64,000 nucleotides of DNA from Cymodocea nodosa. Lineage: Eukaryota > Streptophyta > Magnoliopsida > Alismatales > Cymodoceaceae. The notes under the pieces were generated by a model. It searched no databases and was not told the origin of the DNA. It saw only the letters and a list, made by a program, of their open reading frames with translations. Made by a program: the position numbers and the translations under genes. Positions 13,301 through 25,272 of this stretch are shown piece after piece; within the stretch, counting starts at the first letter, position 1, and every line of letters starts with the position of its first letter. The DNA is taken from positions 2,418,001 through 2,482,000 of the forward strand of contig JAZBRI010000004.1 in the NCBI GenBank assembly GCA_036874045.1, read 5' to 3'.

Positions 13301-14258
13301 TCATACAGCATAAGCTTCCCTATAAATAGCATATCCTTCCGAATTTTGAGAGTAATAAACAAGAAGAAAGCCATAGGACGCACAAGCATACCGTGATTGC
13401 GAAATCGTTCAAAGTCAGAACTTCTGCACTGGAGAGGCCCTGAAGTATATCGACAACATCAGCTACACCACTCCACGTATATCCACGGAAATCAAAGGAG
13501 CCTTCCACGAGGCAAGGCAGTGCACCGACAACAAAATCCTCGGTGCCCTCGCAGATATGTTCCAAGTGCCTAAGCCTCGGAGTCAAAAGCCGCACACTCA
13601 CAGCATTGTAATAGTAATGATGAAATGTCAGCCTCTCGAGCTTGTCCGCACGGATGGTAAGAGAACGGAAATAGCAACGGGTAAGCGAAAACTGAACCAG
13701 CACGGAACACGACGAAATCAACTCCCCCAACTTGACCTCATCTTCCGAGAAATCCACATCCGTGATCTTCAAAATCCTCAAACTCGAAAGCTTGATGGGA
13801 TTGGGAAGCCTGATCTCCCAATACTGCATCCGGACCTTCAACTCCGTTAGGGACTCACATGTGAACACGTTGGATGGAATATCAGACCCGCCAGGGATGC
13901 AGACGTCTAGTTCACGGAGGTTCGCGCCGGCGACGAAGCGTATCCAGGTGGAGAGGCGCTTCTGCTGGATCCAGTTGCTGCTGCAGTTGAGGTGGAAGCG
14001 GTGGATGTCGAGGGATCGGTCTCGGAGGAGGAGGACGGACTCCACGAAGTTGGAGAGCGACTCGGCGGCCTCCTCCGCGGCGGAGGCGGGGCCGAATTCG
14101 GCCTCGGAGAAGGAGAGGTCGACGGAGGTCTTCCAGAGGTGGCGGAATCGACGGGAGAGGGCACTGATCTGGACGAGGTGCTTGGTCGGAAGGAGGGAGA
14201 AGATACGGTGGAGGACCGTGTCCGGTAGCGACCCGAGTCTGCACTCGGCGTGGGACAT
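7392..14258 (-). CDS. F-box/LRR protein with FBD-like C-terminus, four exons
   Basis: Exons, in transcript order: 14258-13392, 7984-7823, 7728-7669 and 7583-7392. All junctions are phase 0, giving a 426-residue protein. Residues about 9-50 are an F-box (LPDTVLHRIFSLLPTKHLVQ, then SRRFRHLW), which binds SKP1 in SCF ubiquitin ligases. Residues about 100-350 hold plant-type leucine-rich repeats (ANLRELDVCIP, ESLTELKV, LSSLRILKI, HLETLTIEEP). The last exon ends VKFRFQNSS, like the end of an FBD domain, although the usual core is reduced. Such proteins select ubiquitination targets; the target cannot be told from sequence. Intron 1 is 5.4 kb and holds a TIR element and a gypsy element, whereas introns 2 and 3 are about 94 and 85 bp. 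Exon 3 looks like a hybrid of exons 2 and 4 (see findings). The ATG is GC-rich, monocot-like, and preceded by stops. The F-box call is firm; intron 1 joining needs transcript support. Confidence 0.82.
9607..10400. mobile_element. TIR element (GAAAGT-rich family) in F-box intron 1
   Basis: The left end reads aaggcccatttatgcactc and then runs of aaaagtaatagaaaag. The right end, reverse-complemented, reads taaggggaggtttatgtatg and then gaaaagtggtgaaaagag. Both subterminal regions also carry gtgtttgt. The centre (9830-10140) is a string of tatgatttttatgat repeats. No transposase is present. It abuts the truncated 5' LTR of the gypsy element to its right. PIF/Harbinger affinity is an inference from similar ends near the ORF1 relic at 19043-20376. 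Confidence 0.55.
10401..11039 (+). repeat. 5' LTR (left end truncated)
   Basis: It aligns with 12500-13147. The first 30-50 bases, including the expected tgatatgggg terminus, are missing where the neighbouring TIR element ends at about 10400. The repeat ends in gacagatca. Confidence 0.65.
12454..13147 (+). repeat. 3' LTR
   Basis: It starts TGATATGGGG after a polypurine tract and ends AGCAAATCA. The start matches the solo LTR at 23098, which also begins tgatatgggg, so the two belong to related families. A target duplication cannot be checked because the left boundary is lost. Confidence 0.65.
13215..13289. repeat. 20-bp direct repeat near the F-box exon 1 boundary
   Basis: The sequence agctccaacatttggtgctt occurs exactly twice, 54 bp apart, in intron 1 about 100 bp from the exon 1 donor. 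It is a short local duplication with no assigned function. Confidence 0.8.
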
Positions 14259-14274
14259 GGCGTGCGCCAGTTGA

Positions 14275-16238
14275 CGATGCCGGCGGCCTTTGGTATTTGG
14301 TTTTCTGAAATCAATAAACTTAAATATTTTTCAATTCGATCATATTTATTTGTCATTTATTTCTTCCATACATGTGACGTTGAAGTAGATATTTTTTTCA
14401 TAAGCATACCTATATCTTGGGTCTTATCGTCATTTTAAAGAAGAGAATCGAAGGCAACGTACGAAAATTTGATGAGCTTACGAATTCTGTGTTCTAACGA
14501 GGTCAACCAGAAAAGCCGTAAAGTGAGAGTAACGTGTAAAAATTTGATCGATTCGAAGATTTCATCTACAATCTTAATTAATTCTTTTTTTGTCCACAAG
14601 TATTTGGGGAATTTCAATTCTAAATCCTTCAACGCGAAGTTCAATTAATAAATGTTGTTTTTAAATTCCACACATAAGTGATAAGAAGTTTATTAGGTTC
14701 GATATAGACATCTAAAGCGGAGCACCACATGTGCAAAGAGAGAAATAAATAGAACTTTCTTTAAGCCTTTTGATAAAAATAATTCGTAAAAAAATATAAT
14801 TGTTAGTACAAATAGTTAGTTACGACATTTTTTTCACCATGATTATTTCAAAATAGCATATCAAGGTTTGCCCAAGATTGACAGGAAGACACCAAAAAAT
14901 TGTAAAATATTATGACCATGCATGGATTCAAAGCAGTGGAATATTAAGACATTTGTTTGATAGATTTGGATATTAACTTGAATTAACAATAATCCATGAT
15001 CTTAGTGAGACCCACATCAGGGTTTGTACACACATATATGAATTTAGTTTAAATACATTAACTTAAAATCTATTAACGTAAAGATTATATTTGAAACAAA
15101 TATTTATAAAAAAAATATTTACTTATTTAAAATATAGTTTTTATTATTAAAATATTTTTAAATTTAATATAAATATTTACACCCTTATTTTTCTCTGCGT
15201 GTGCAAAGGAAGGTTGGGAGAATATTTTATACTCATCTTAAAGAAAAATCAGCATCCAACAATACAACTTTGGGTCATCTTGCAGTATTATTTGGACTAC
15301 TAATTTCCATGGGGTGGAGGCATGGTCTTTGTAAATAATTGAACCAGTCCATGGTTAAAACATGACTACACTTCTTGGTTAATAATTCCATCTTACTTTA
15401 GTGTAGTATAATGTTCAGATTTAATCCTTACAGACTCCAATCATTTAGGACAACGACATAGAACTAGTTGTTATCAGCTGAGTTGTGAAGGAAGAGAAAA
15501 TATTAATTTGGTGTTCAAATTAACTAAACCTGTGGCAAGGAAGAATAAATTCTCCAATATAAATTTGTTACAGGATTACTCTAAAATTTTGGTATAACTT
15601 GTTTAATAACGCTTGTTTGATTTAAGAGAGGTATTTTGTAACTTGCATAAAAAAATTGAATCATTCTACAGGGATATTTGAATTTTAAATCTTTCTCACA
15701 TATGCTGATAAAAATGTCAATGTAACGATGAATTTTAGATTCAAGATGAATTAAACAAATTTGTGCTGGAATGATTTATACCTTGTTTGTTGATGCATAT
15801 ATTTGTAATTTATATAAAAAATATTTGCAAAGTGCTGTGATTTAGGGACAACTCCAACAGGTTAAAAAGAATTATAAAATAATTTTCGTAGTTCAAACAA
15901 ATGCAAGAACAAGGAAGAGCTACAGAAGTTTCGGATTTTAATTATAACAAAAAGGAAGAGAAAATTGTGAAGATAAAAATGTAGATATACGAGATTTTCA
16001 TTTTGTAATACTATATAATCAAGTTTTGTTATCGTCAAAAAAAGAAAATTTAATTTGTTATAAGAAAAATCTTTCTCAAAATTGATTTTGACGATATAAA
16101 ATTTAATGATAAATATATAACAGAATGTATTAAGATTATTGTAATAATAATGAAAATATTACAAATCAAGACTAAAGAAAATACAACATAAATTAAAGGA
16201 AGTTACGACACAAGCAAACAACAAGAGAAAATTAAAAA
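14275..16238. other. AT-rich DNA upstream of the F-box gene
   Basis: The first few hundred bases should contain the promoter and 5' UTR of the minus-strand F-box gene. A 69-codon minus-strand frame (14435-14644) has plausible composition but no recognised family and may be a repeat fragment. The rest has stops in all frames and no recognisable gene. Confidence 0.3.
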
Positions 16239-16812
16239 AAGGTTTATCTACAAAGGAAAGTGATAGAAAAGAAAGTAAAAGAAAGTAGCAAAAAAAATAT
16301 AATATATTTTTGTTTGATAGTAAGTTTCTATAACTTTTCAATGTCAATTTCTAGAAAAAGTTTTATAAGAATAAGTAAATGCATCTTCTTTCTCGAACTG
16401 AATGGTCTAAAAGTAATAGAAAGTGAGGAAAAAAAAGAAGAGGAGGAAAAAAAATGTAATTTATTAAATTCGTATGTTAAAAAAAAGATGAAATAATAAT
16501 AATAATTATTATTATTATAATAAATTTTTACAATATATTAAATTTATATTAACTTCATGGTGTATAATGTATTTTTACAAAGAATGAAAATATTTTTAAT
16601 TTTTCCATAAACTTGAGATATTTAAAAATATTTTTATGTTATTCATTTATATTTTATTACATTTTATTTTTTTTTCACTTTCTTGTTGGTGTACAAATAC
16701 CATAATTTTTTGACAACTTTCTATAACTTTCTTTTCAGTCATTTTCTAAACTTTTTAATACTTTCTTTTCTATTACTTTCTGTCACTTTTTAGATGCACA
16801 AACAAGTCCTAA
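16239..16812. mobile_element. TIR element of the GAAAGT-rich family
   Basis: The left end has ggtttatctacaaaggaaag followed by gatagaaaagaaagtaaaag. The right end, reverse-complemented, reads aggacttgtttgtgcatcta, then aaaaagtgacagaaagtaat. Length is about 575 bp with no coding capacity. The purine-rich subterminal repeats match the element at 9607-10400. Exact left terminus and target duplication are uncertain. Confidence 0.55.
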
Positions 16813-17825
16813 GTCAAGATGGAGTAAAAGCAAGAAAAAATCAATGAGAACCAAATCATGTAAAAATATGTAAGAGTTGTTTTAAAGTTGTGCATTATTG
16901 ATGTAATTTTAGTTTGATTCTTAGGTCTCATTTGCAAATTTCAATAATGTTCACTTACACGTTAGAATCTTTATATAAGACATATAGGATAGATACATTA
17001 ATAAGAATATATTGATATGAAATATGGCTACTATAAAATGGTATACAATTTATCTAAGGCTTGTATAGTCTGACATATTGATTTCTTCATGATATATGGA
17101 TTATCCTTAAGAAAATTAGGGTTTGTATGGTCCAACTTACCAATTTCTTTATCAATATACTAATCCAACTAATCCTTGGAGAAACAACATATCAAATAGA
17201 TCAACACCAAAATGAATCTACGAAAAATAGAAAATGTATCTAATTGTTTAGATCTTAGTAATAACCTTCGAATTCTATAAGTGTGTACCAATAGGATGTA
17301 GGGTGATACCTGTAATGTTTTCAATATCTCTTGTACTCAAATTTCAATTCTAAAGCATTCCATCTCTCTCCAAAAGTACCTAGAAAGTATTTTCATTCAT
17401 GTTTTCTTGATCAATCACAAGCATTACAACCAAAGAAGCATTGAGGTCTAGAGTGTCATATTTGTAAGTTGTTTTTAAGGTAAAAAGTTATTTCACCAAG
17501 TTACAATTAGGGCTCCATGTATTCTAAAGATAAAAGGTTTAGTACCTTTGCTAAGGATGAGATGTAAGTAGTAAAGTGTTCAAGCCAAAAACTTGAGAAG
17601 AGAGCATAGGTTTAGGTTGATAGGTGAATTACTATAAATTTCGTATATTCCTATGTTTTGAGCTTTCATTTACATTAGTTTTACTTCCACAAGACATTTA
17701 TCTATGTTATATTTCTATGTTCAAGGTTTGCATATAATTAGTTAGATTGATTAGAATTCACTATTTATCTATTTTTAGTGAAATCAATCGATCTTATTAG
17801 AAATATTTTAATGTACATTGTTTGT
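16813..17825. other. Unassigned AT-rich DNA
   Basis: No gene, RNA or clear repeat is recognised; all six frames are closed. Confidence 0.3.
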
Positions 17826-18520
17826 TGGTGACATAATTTTAATTGATGAAAGTAATTTAGAAATCAAATCTAAATTAAAATCATAGAGAGATATCTTAGT
17901 GTTCGAAGAATTTAGAATGAGTACATCAAAAGTTGAATACATGGAATGTAGACTTAATGAAAATAAGAATAATGATAAAAGTGTATTCTTAGATGGTCAT
18001 CAAATCTTTAAAAGTAAGACTTTTAAATATTTAAAATTATAATAAATAGCAATGGTATAATTATATAGGATGGATGAATTAGAGAAATATTTTTAAAGTG
18101 TTATATGATACCAAGGTATCCTTAAAATCAAAAGAATAATTCCATAAAACTATCGTTTACCAACTATGCTTTGGCCTTAAAATATTGGATCATAAAGTAT
18201 GAGCATATATTTAGATGAGTGAGTAATAATCCTATAAAGGATAAGTTAAAAAATGATTTTATTAAGAATATAAGTGTTGCACCTATTGAATGTAAAATAA
18301 GAAAAAATCAACTTAGGTGATTTGTTAATATCCTTAGGAAATCAAAAAATACATAAGTTAGAAGAAAAGAATTAATTAACAAAAAAAAAATGAAGTAGGT
18401 ATAGACTTAAAACTAATTGGTTAAAAATTATAAAAAAATATTTAAAATTACGTAATTCTCAATCTATAGATCTATGTTATTCATGGATTGAATCAAAGGC
18501 CTTAAAAAATATCTAAACCC
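17826..18520 (+). pseudogene. RTE-type LINE reverse transcriptase 3' relic
   Basis: Frame-shifted fragments in order match the end of plant RTE-clade reverse transcriptases: around 17925 tcaaaagttgaatacatgga (KVEYME), around 18135 a frame like KFYKT, around 18195 ttagatgagtga (LRWMS-like), and around 18280 gcacctattgaatgtaaaat (APIE-K). Frequent stops show it is dead. The same segment recurs at 37515-38480 and 44725-45040. Confidence 0.65.
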
Positions 18521-19042
18521 AAGAGCTCGAGAAATGTCAAATGTGTGTTGGAATAAGAGAACATTAATTTTGATGGTGACGAGAGACATATTAACAACTT
18601 AAAATTGACTTGAACGGAAAAGATATTTTTTATTAATATTTTTATTAGTAAATAAATTGATTATTAAAATTAGGTAGATGTATTAGCTTTTATATGTACT
18701 TATAATTACATTAATTTCGTAGATAATAATTGATATTTTTCTCAGAAGACATACTAACATGGGTTTGAATTTTTGCCTACATCTCAAATCTAGACCTTGA
18801 ATCCAAGTCTATGAAATATGATGAATTTGAGTTGAGGCAAACTCAACTTAAACTTGGCTCATAATGTTTTAATATCTGGAATGGTAAAAGATATCTGTAG
18901 TCGTGTCACGCTACTTCTAGATGAAGTGACAATCTTGCACAATCCAATCTATGATCTATTATCCCGTATCAATCAATGTTGAACCATATAGAGTTAAAAT
19001 AATATATTGAATTTAACATATACTTTTAGATTTTAGAGTAAG
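18521..19042. other. Unassigned AT-rich DNA
   Basis: No gene or clear repeat is recognised between the RTE relic and the Harbinger-like relic. Confidence 0.3.
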
Positions 19043-20390
19043 ACTTGTTTATTTACGTTGAAAAATTTTAAAATGAAAGATTCAAAAAATTTAGAATGGC
19101 TAGAAATGAAAAGACTAGAATTTCAAAAAAAATTGAAGTGTCTGTAATGTAACGGAAAGTCAAGAAAATTAAAATTTCAAAAGACATTTGTGTCTAATGG
19201 AATTTTTAGAATTAGACTATTTTCATTTTTAATCAAAGCACTTCAACAATTATTAGTTATTTACTTTTGAAATTAACGTATATCTCACATAATTGTCTTA
19301 ATGTCGTCACACATTTTATCTGTTATTTTTTTCTTTTGTTCTTACATCATTTCTAAATTATCACTCATTTGTTAATGTTCTTCTTTAGTAACTCCGATAT
19401 CTTCATTTTAAATATCAAATTTAGCTAATTTATCTTCTAGATTTTTTAATAAATTTATTTTATTAGTTTTACGTATAAAATTATGAAATAGGAAGTAAAC
19501 TTCAAGTTAATATTGTTGTATATTAGTCACATTATCATAATAGACCATTCATTGTATAGCTTTCTCACCCTTTTTTTTCACATAAGTTTATAATAGCAAT
19601 TGTAGTATCTTTAAATGAGGATGCTATAAGTTGTTATGACTCTACGTGCCATCTCGATAGCTTACCCTTCTTGCTTATCTCATTTGATTTTCTTGATATA
19701 AAACCAAACATTGTAAATATATTACCATCCATGGCTAACGGGCTTTATATTGGTGGTGTAAATTTGACTTTGAGTTGGTGGTAGTGTCATTTCCTCTTCT
19801 ACCTCTACCTCTAGATTGATAAAATCTTGTTGACTTCTATATTATCTTAATTACCTCTATTGCTATTCCCCAAAGCTATATTACTTTCAAATAACATTTG
19901 AAGTTGTTCGTAAATAAGACATGGTTTATCTTTCAATGAATGATAATCTAGATGTTTCTACAAGATTAAAAAATTGTTTAATATAAAATTTTAATAAATA
20001 CTAATTAATAACACATATAAAAAAATTGTTACCCTAACAAATTCATTTCATACTTCATCTAGAATATCTATATAACCTTGTACATAATTTCATCCTCATT
20101 CACTTTGATTTAAAATTTTTGTGTAGTTTCGATACACTATTGTCATATTTTTATCTAACTATCAATATTTTTCTTTATGATATCTTCATTTGTTTCTTTA
20201 TTGTATTTTTCTATAATTTTGTTCCATGTCTTCGCTTTGATTTTTCCATCATGTGTTTTTCTATTCCCTTCGTTTAATTTATCTTCTAAAAAACTCAAAA
20301 ATATTATGTTAGCTTTCACATTCCAACTTGAGTAAGTTCTTCTTCCACCTTGACTTGTGTTATTTGTACTAACCATATCTAAATTGTAAC
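19043..20390 (-). mobile_element. PIF/Harbinger-like relic with Myb/SANT-like ORF1
   Basis: The minus-strand frame 20376-20155 begins MVSTNNTSQGGRRTYSSWN and continues with FLSFLEDKLNEG and KTWNKIIEKYNKET, the pattern of the Myb/SANT-like domain (MYB_DNA-bind_3) found in plant Harbinger ORF1 proteins and some host genes. Downstream minus-strand sequence to about 19320 keeps broken pieces of the ORF1 tail (for example a KNLEDKLAKF-like stretch). The left edge near 19045 reads gacttgtttatttacgttga followed by purine-rich repeats, resembling the inverted repeat of the 16239-16812 element. No DDE transposase exon is recognised, so the copy is defective. A host Myb/SANT-like pseudogene is the alternative. 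Confidence 0.5.
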
Positions 20391-20929
20391 ATATATATAA
20401 ATCATAAGCAAGTCATATGAATATGGAAAAATACAATTCACACATGCATTTCCTTCCATTTAAATCATACATATTTTGGCCATGTAATCAAGGAGTTCAA
20501 CATGTTAGTAGTAAACTCACAAGGAATATATAAAACCACAGCAAGGAATTTGAATTTTTAAATTTCAAAACCAAAATAAAACTGTAACTAACACTATAAC
20601 GTGATGAAAGAATCCTCCTATGTGTTTTGATGTTGTCAAACTCAAATAAGATCCTTGGGTAAACTTATATAGAGGTAGAAATGAACATATTTTTCATAAA
20701 GTTTTGGGGAAGTGAAAAAGACCAAAATTACTACATAATAAACTTCATATAATTACTGCATAACAGACCAAATTTACTACATATAATATAGATTTATAAT
20801 AGTATTTAGTTGGAGAAAATCTCATTTGGAAATCATCATCTACTTCATATAATCACTGCATAACAGACTTCATACAATTACTGCATGTAACAACACACAA
20901 CATGTAACAACAAAATCAGCATGACACAA

Positions 20930-21489
20930 AACCATGCTTGATAGCATGATTCCAATTTTTTCTTACAATATAGTACATTGTTTGGAAGTATATAATGGTA
21001 ATATGTACCATGCCACCAAAATCAAAAGGAATGATGAATTAAAGAGAAGAAAATTAATTCAATTAAGGCTAATAATATGAAGTTTAAAAAATACAGTAAA
21101 ACTATACATGCATAAATTGTAGGATCAACAAAGAACAAGTTTAATCCAAATGAAACAACTTGTATAAATTTTAATTTGTAACGTAAAAATAAATTACGTT
21201 TAGGAATAGAACCATACTTAATAGCATGATCCCAATTTTTTCTTGCAATACAACATATTGTTTGGAAGTATATAATAGTAATATGTACTATGCCACCAAA
21301 ATCAAAAGGAATGATGAATTACGGAGAAGAAAATTAATCCATCTAAGGCTAATAATATGAAGTTTAAAAAATACAGTAAAATTGTATGTGCACAAATTAT
21401 AGGATCAACAAAGAACAATTTTAATCCAAATGAAATAACATATATAAATTTTAATTTACAGTGTAAAAATAAATTACGTTTAGAAATAA
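20930..21489. repeat. 280-bp tandem direct duplication
   Basis: Two head-to-tail copies (about 20930-21209 and 21210-21489) share long identical blocks, such as ccaccaaaatcaaaaggaat and aggctaataatatgaagttt. Both end in aaataaattacgtttag. Divergence is modest. Neither copy has coding content. The duplication lies beside the Harbinger-like relic and may be its subterminal region. Confidence 0.88.
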
Positions 21490-21770
21490 AAGAATGCATA
21501 AGCAATTTTCACACTTTATTACATTAAAACGCACCGTGTTATTCAACAATTTCATGGGCTAACAGGTAGGAAGCCACAATATACCTAGATGTCACGAGTG
21601 AAGAGCTGGCAAGTGGGGAGGTCGTGAACATCAAGATCACAAGTGGAGAGTATTTCTTAGGTTTCCAAGTTTTTAAGGCAATAATCCTGAGAATTCCAAC
21701 ATTTTATATAAAAGTAAGATTTTCCCTAATTTTCCAAAAATCTAAGAGACACAAACCCCCTCCCCTCCTC

Positions 21771-21806
<36 letters not shown>

Positions 21807-23097
21807 CTGTGCGACATCATTCGGAGGTCGACCTAAATATTGTTCCCATATATCTACAAGTAAATTAAATACACGGCAAATCAAGAGGTTTATCCACTCA
21901 TAAAGGTTTTACGTAAACGAGACTTTCATGCAATCTACGAAGGTACACACTGACACCGAGCCCGTGGCAAGCCCGAAGAAACGAAGAAATACAAGAAAAA
22001 CACGAAAAAAGAGCCGACACCAACTTCTCAATCCTTCTCAGAAAAACCAGCTAGCCGAAACTCAAACGCATTGTTTTTTCTGGATCAAAAACTGTATACA
22101 AACTCTTAATACCGTACAGACATCCGGATCTTTCTACAGATTTTAACATCTAACAAATCTACGAGTGTTACAAACTCTTACTACCGTACATATACCGTGA
22201 GAACTTGTGTACAGCAATAATACTATTTTACCAAACATACGTTTCATTATGTACATGATCATCATCTAAGAAAAAATTAAGCACAAGATCAGAAAAAATA
22301 AACCATTACAAAAGTTATACGGACATTGGCTTCTCGCGATCTAACGCTGTAGACTGGGAAGCAACCGTCGACTGTCCAAAGAATTTTCTTCCATCTGCGA
22401 ATGACGATCCGTTGAACTCGCAGCGCTTGTCACAGATTTATGTTATTGCCGAATCCACAAAACCCAAACTACAACTTTGGATAAATAATCGAATACAAGG
22501 CAGCAATATACAGCGGGTAAACATTGCAACATCTACAAGGGTGGAAACTCCAATACAAGAAATCCATGAATCCTCTTCAAAGTATGGCATACAAAAATAT
22601 TCCAAACAGCCTCCAAGACTAAGTCAACAACATTAGAAAGTTACATAAGGATTAAAGTGTCTAATAAGACAAACGATTTGAAGGTTTGAAAGTGCTCCAG
22701 CATTAGCACAGAAGGAAGGAAGAAGAAATCTCATTGCTATCAACTGCTTACTCCAATACTGACTGCTTTAAACTGCAATTGCAAGTCGTTAACACAGATC
22801 AAAATCTACAAAATGGAAAAAAAGCAAGGAACCTATGATAGAAAGTAAGAATGCTCGAGTACATTTATATCTTTTTTAGCTATATTAAAACTCCACTTTG
22901 CACTAGGGAAATGGATTAATAAGAAAGCATTATTAGAAGCAAAGGAAGAAAGTCATGTTCCACATTAACGACATGGAAGCATTTTGAAAGAATAACAATC
23001 CTTATGTAACCAAAATTCCTAAATACAAACAGAAGACATTTTTGATCGCTATTGTTGGCTTGAAGCACGTCTCTTTAACTTGAATAGCCTTGCATGA
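21490..23097. other. Unassigned DNA with a GC-elevated patch at 22325-22440
   Basis: No gene is called. The patch 22325-22440 has higher GC content than its surroundings, and on the minus strand it reads as a short frame with segments like SSFADGRKFFGQ before a stop. All three minus frames are closed just upstream, so it could only be a terminal exon. I cannot assign a family. Near-repeats of aaactcttaataccgtacag occur at about 22101 and 22171. Confidence 0.3.
21774..21803. repeat. (TA)15 microsatellite
   Basis: An uninterrupted alternating TA tract follows a C-rich stretch (acaaaccccctcccctcctc). Confidence 0.95.
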
Positions 23098-23568
23098 TGA
23101 TATGGGGCATTTGATTTAATTATTGGTTTATCTCAATCAATACAAAGCCCATCCCATAATAGTCCAAGCGGTAACCCCACCTACTCACCAAAGGCCATAA
23201 CATGCTTAGACTGGTGTTCGTTTGGTCATTCCCTCCTTTGCCAAGCACTCTCGCTCCACACCATGTGTTTCTCTCTAATTCACTGCTCTCCAACAACTAC
23301 CACCTAATCACCACACATGGTTATAAATACCATAAATAATGTCCTTATACAAGTATGTGACACACTCAAAAGGTAAAGGATCCTCTCATTCCACTTAAGC
23401 ATTAGAGAATCTTCAATGACCCACACACTGGAGTAGACTAGTAGTCAAGTCTTTCCTTTCCTTTTGCAAAACAGAGTGAATCACCTGATCCAATCTGATC
23501 CTATCCATCATGCCATCTAGAACAGCCACGACCGAGTCAAGCAAGTCCATCCTGTTGAAGGAAGATCA
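23098..23568 (+). mobile_element. Solo LTR of a Ty3/gypsy element
   Basis: The sequence starts TGATATGGGG like the LTR at 12454. It contains the typical ataaatac TATA-like stretch and a cacttaagcattaga transcript-start region, and it ends GGAAGATCA like the other LTRs. It is flanked by catga on the left and cataa on the right, a 5-bp target duplication with one mismatch. No polypurine tract or primer-binding site adjoins it, so a recombined solo LTR is likely. Confidence 0.62.
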
Positions 23569-24371
23569 CATAAGAAGCTAGAGTCTGCATAATCAAAGAA
23601 AGAATCAAATTACATGTCTTTTGCCAAGGAACTTATTACTGGGCCATTTACCATTAAAGGATTCTTTGATGAGAACATTATCTCATCTTTAGCTATCTAG
23701 CTATGATCAAAAAACATACTTGTCAAGCCTCAAAGAAGCTTTGATAGTCTTTTTTGGCAACACATGAACATACACCATTTTTGTTTGCCATCAAACAGCT
23801 CAGGCACTTGACGACCACTCAGTCTAGGGTGACACCAATTAGTGGCCTACTTGTCAAATCACGATTCCTTATTCATCTAGTTGCAAAAAATTAGGATGAT
23901 GACATGATACTAGTGGAGATGGAGGCATTTCAGTGCAAATCACAGGAGACTGCACTAGAAACAATCATATACCAATACCACTTTCTGCATCTAAGCTTTG
24001 TCCTTCATAAATACCTAAAAAGGAAATTACAAGCATTTCCTGTGAACGTAGACTCTTCTTGGATATGTATACCAATCATATCCTATCTGTGTTCTATATA
24101 CTGCAGGCTATTCCTTGTGTACCAGAATTGATCCATTTAATGTTTGCCTTCGTGATCCATACACTAGTTTAATCTGCCTATTTCAGTAAAGCATGGGCTT
24201 ATAAATCCTTAAAAAAGAAGTCTATTCACATTAATCAACCATCCTTTTCTAGGACATCAAGGAGGGTGACTTAGTAAGATCAAAATGTGCTATGCGCTTT
24301 CATCAAAATTTAAAAGGATATCCAACATCTAATCCAAGATTTAGGGCATACCAATTTTGGTTCATTTTTAA
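23569..24371. other. Unassigned, possibly retroelement-derived DNA
   Basis: There is no intact gene. The 75-codon frame at 23904-24131 has no recognised family. Composition resembles the interior of decayed LTR elements, but no pol motif was found. Confidence 0.25.
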
Positions 24372-25272
24372 GAAGGGTTTTTGTTCAAATACCCTTTTTA
24401 AATTAGCATTTTTTGTCAATACCCTTCTTATATTAAATATTTTTCTAATATCATTCTTTATTTAATAAATTTGCTTAAATCTGTCACACTAACAAACTCC
24501 CCCACCATTTAACCATGGTTACAATGACATCTTTACCTTTCTTAGAAAACAGCCACCTCCCCTCCCTTTCTCCCTCTCTACACCTTGTAAACAAAGAACC
24601 ACCACGCCATCAGACAGCATCTTACACATCTCATTCACACAACCCATAACCATCGGCACCACAACCACCTACTTTCTCAATCTCTCACAATGCCACCACA
24701 ACCACTAGCCACACCCTCCCTGTCATTTTGTTTTCTACACCTTCATGTCCACTCACAACATTCCATTTACCACAATCAGTCCACCAGCAAGTGTAGATAT
24801 GCCAAGTCTGCACACCCCTCATCCTTATGCAACCCTTTTGCCCACCAACTGTGTCAGTTGCTGTCTAAGTCCATCTTATTTCTCTCAACTCTCCTATTCA
24901 AACATTGAGCCCTTCTACTACCTCTGCCTCTTCATCACGAAGTTCTTCCCTTGAAACATTGGAACTATACTCAACAACCATCTATCCCTTAACACCTTCC
25001 TCATTTCCAAGTTGAATGCAATCCCTTACAGATGATCCGGCACATTATTAAATTTTCAATAGAAAGGTATTAGAATAACATAAATAAGGGTACTAAGGTC
25101 ATTTCAGGGGGAGTAAAAGATAATACATAACATTGTTCAGTTTAATTTTAACTTGACCAGCATCTATGCAAATTTGTAGAGTTAAGAAAAATATTAAAGA
25201 AATACTTATTATAAGGAGGGTACTGATGAAAAATGATAATCTAACAAGGGTACTAGAAGAAAAAAAACCCTT
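24372..25272. mobile_element. TIR element enclosing C-rich DNA (Pack-type candidate)
   Basis: The left end reads aagggtttttgttcaaatac and then cctttttaaattagcatttt. The right end, reverse-complemented, reads aagggttttttttcttctag and then taccctt with an atcatttttcatcagtaccc stretch. These ends are clearly inverted copies of each other. The middle (about 24540-24960) is C-rich and G-poor on the plus strand, unlike its surroundings, and holds overlapping frames of 69-72 codons. Captured host DNA is possible, but no source gene is recognised. The target duplication is unclear, so the superfamily is undetermined. Confidence 0.5.
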
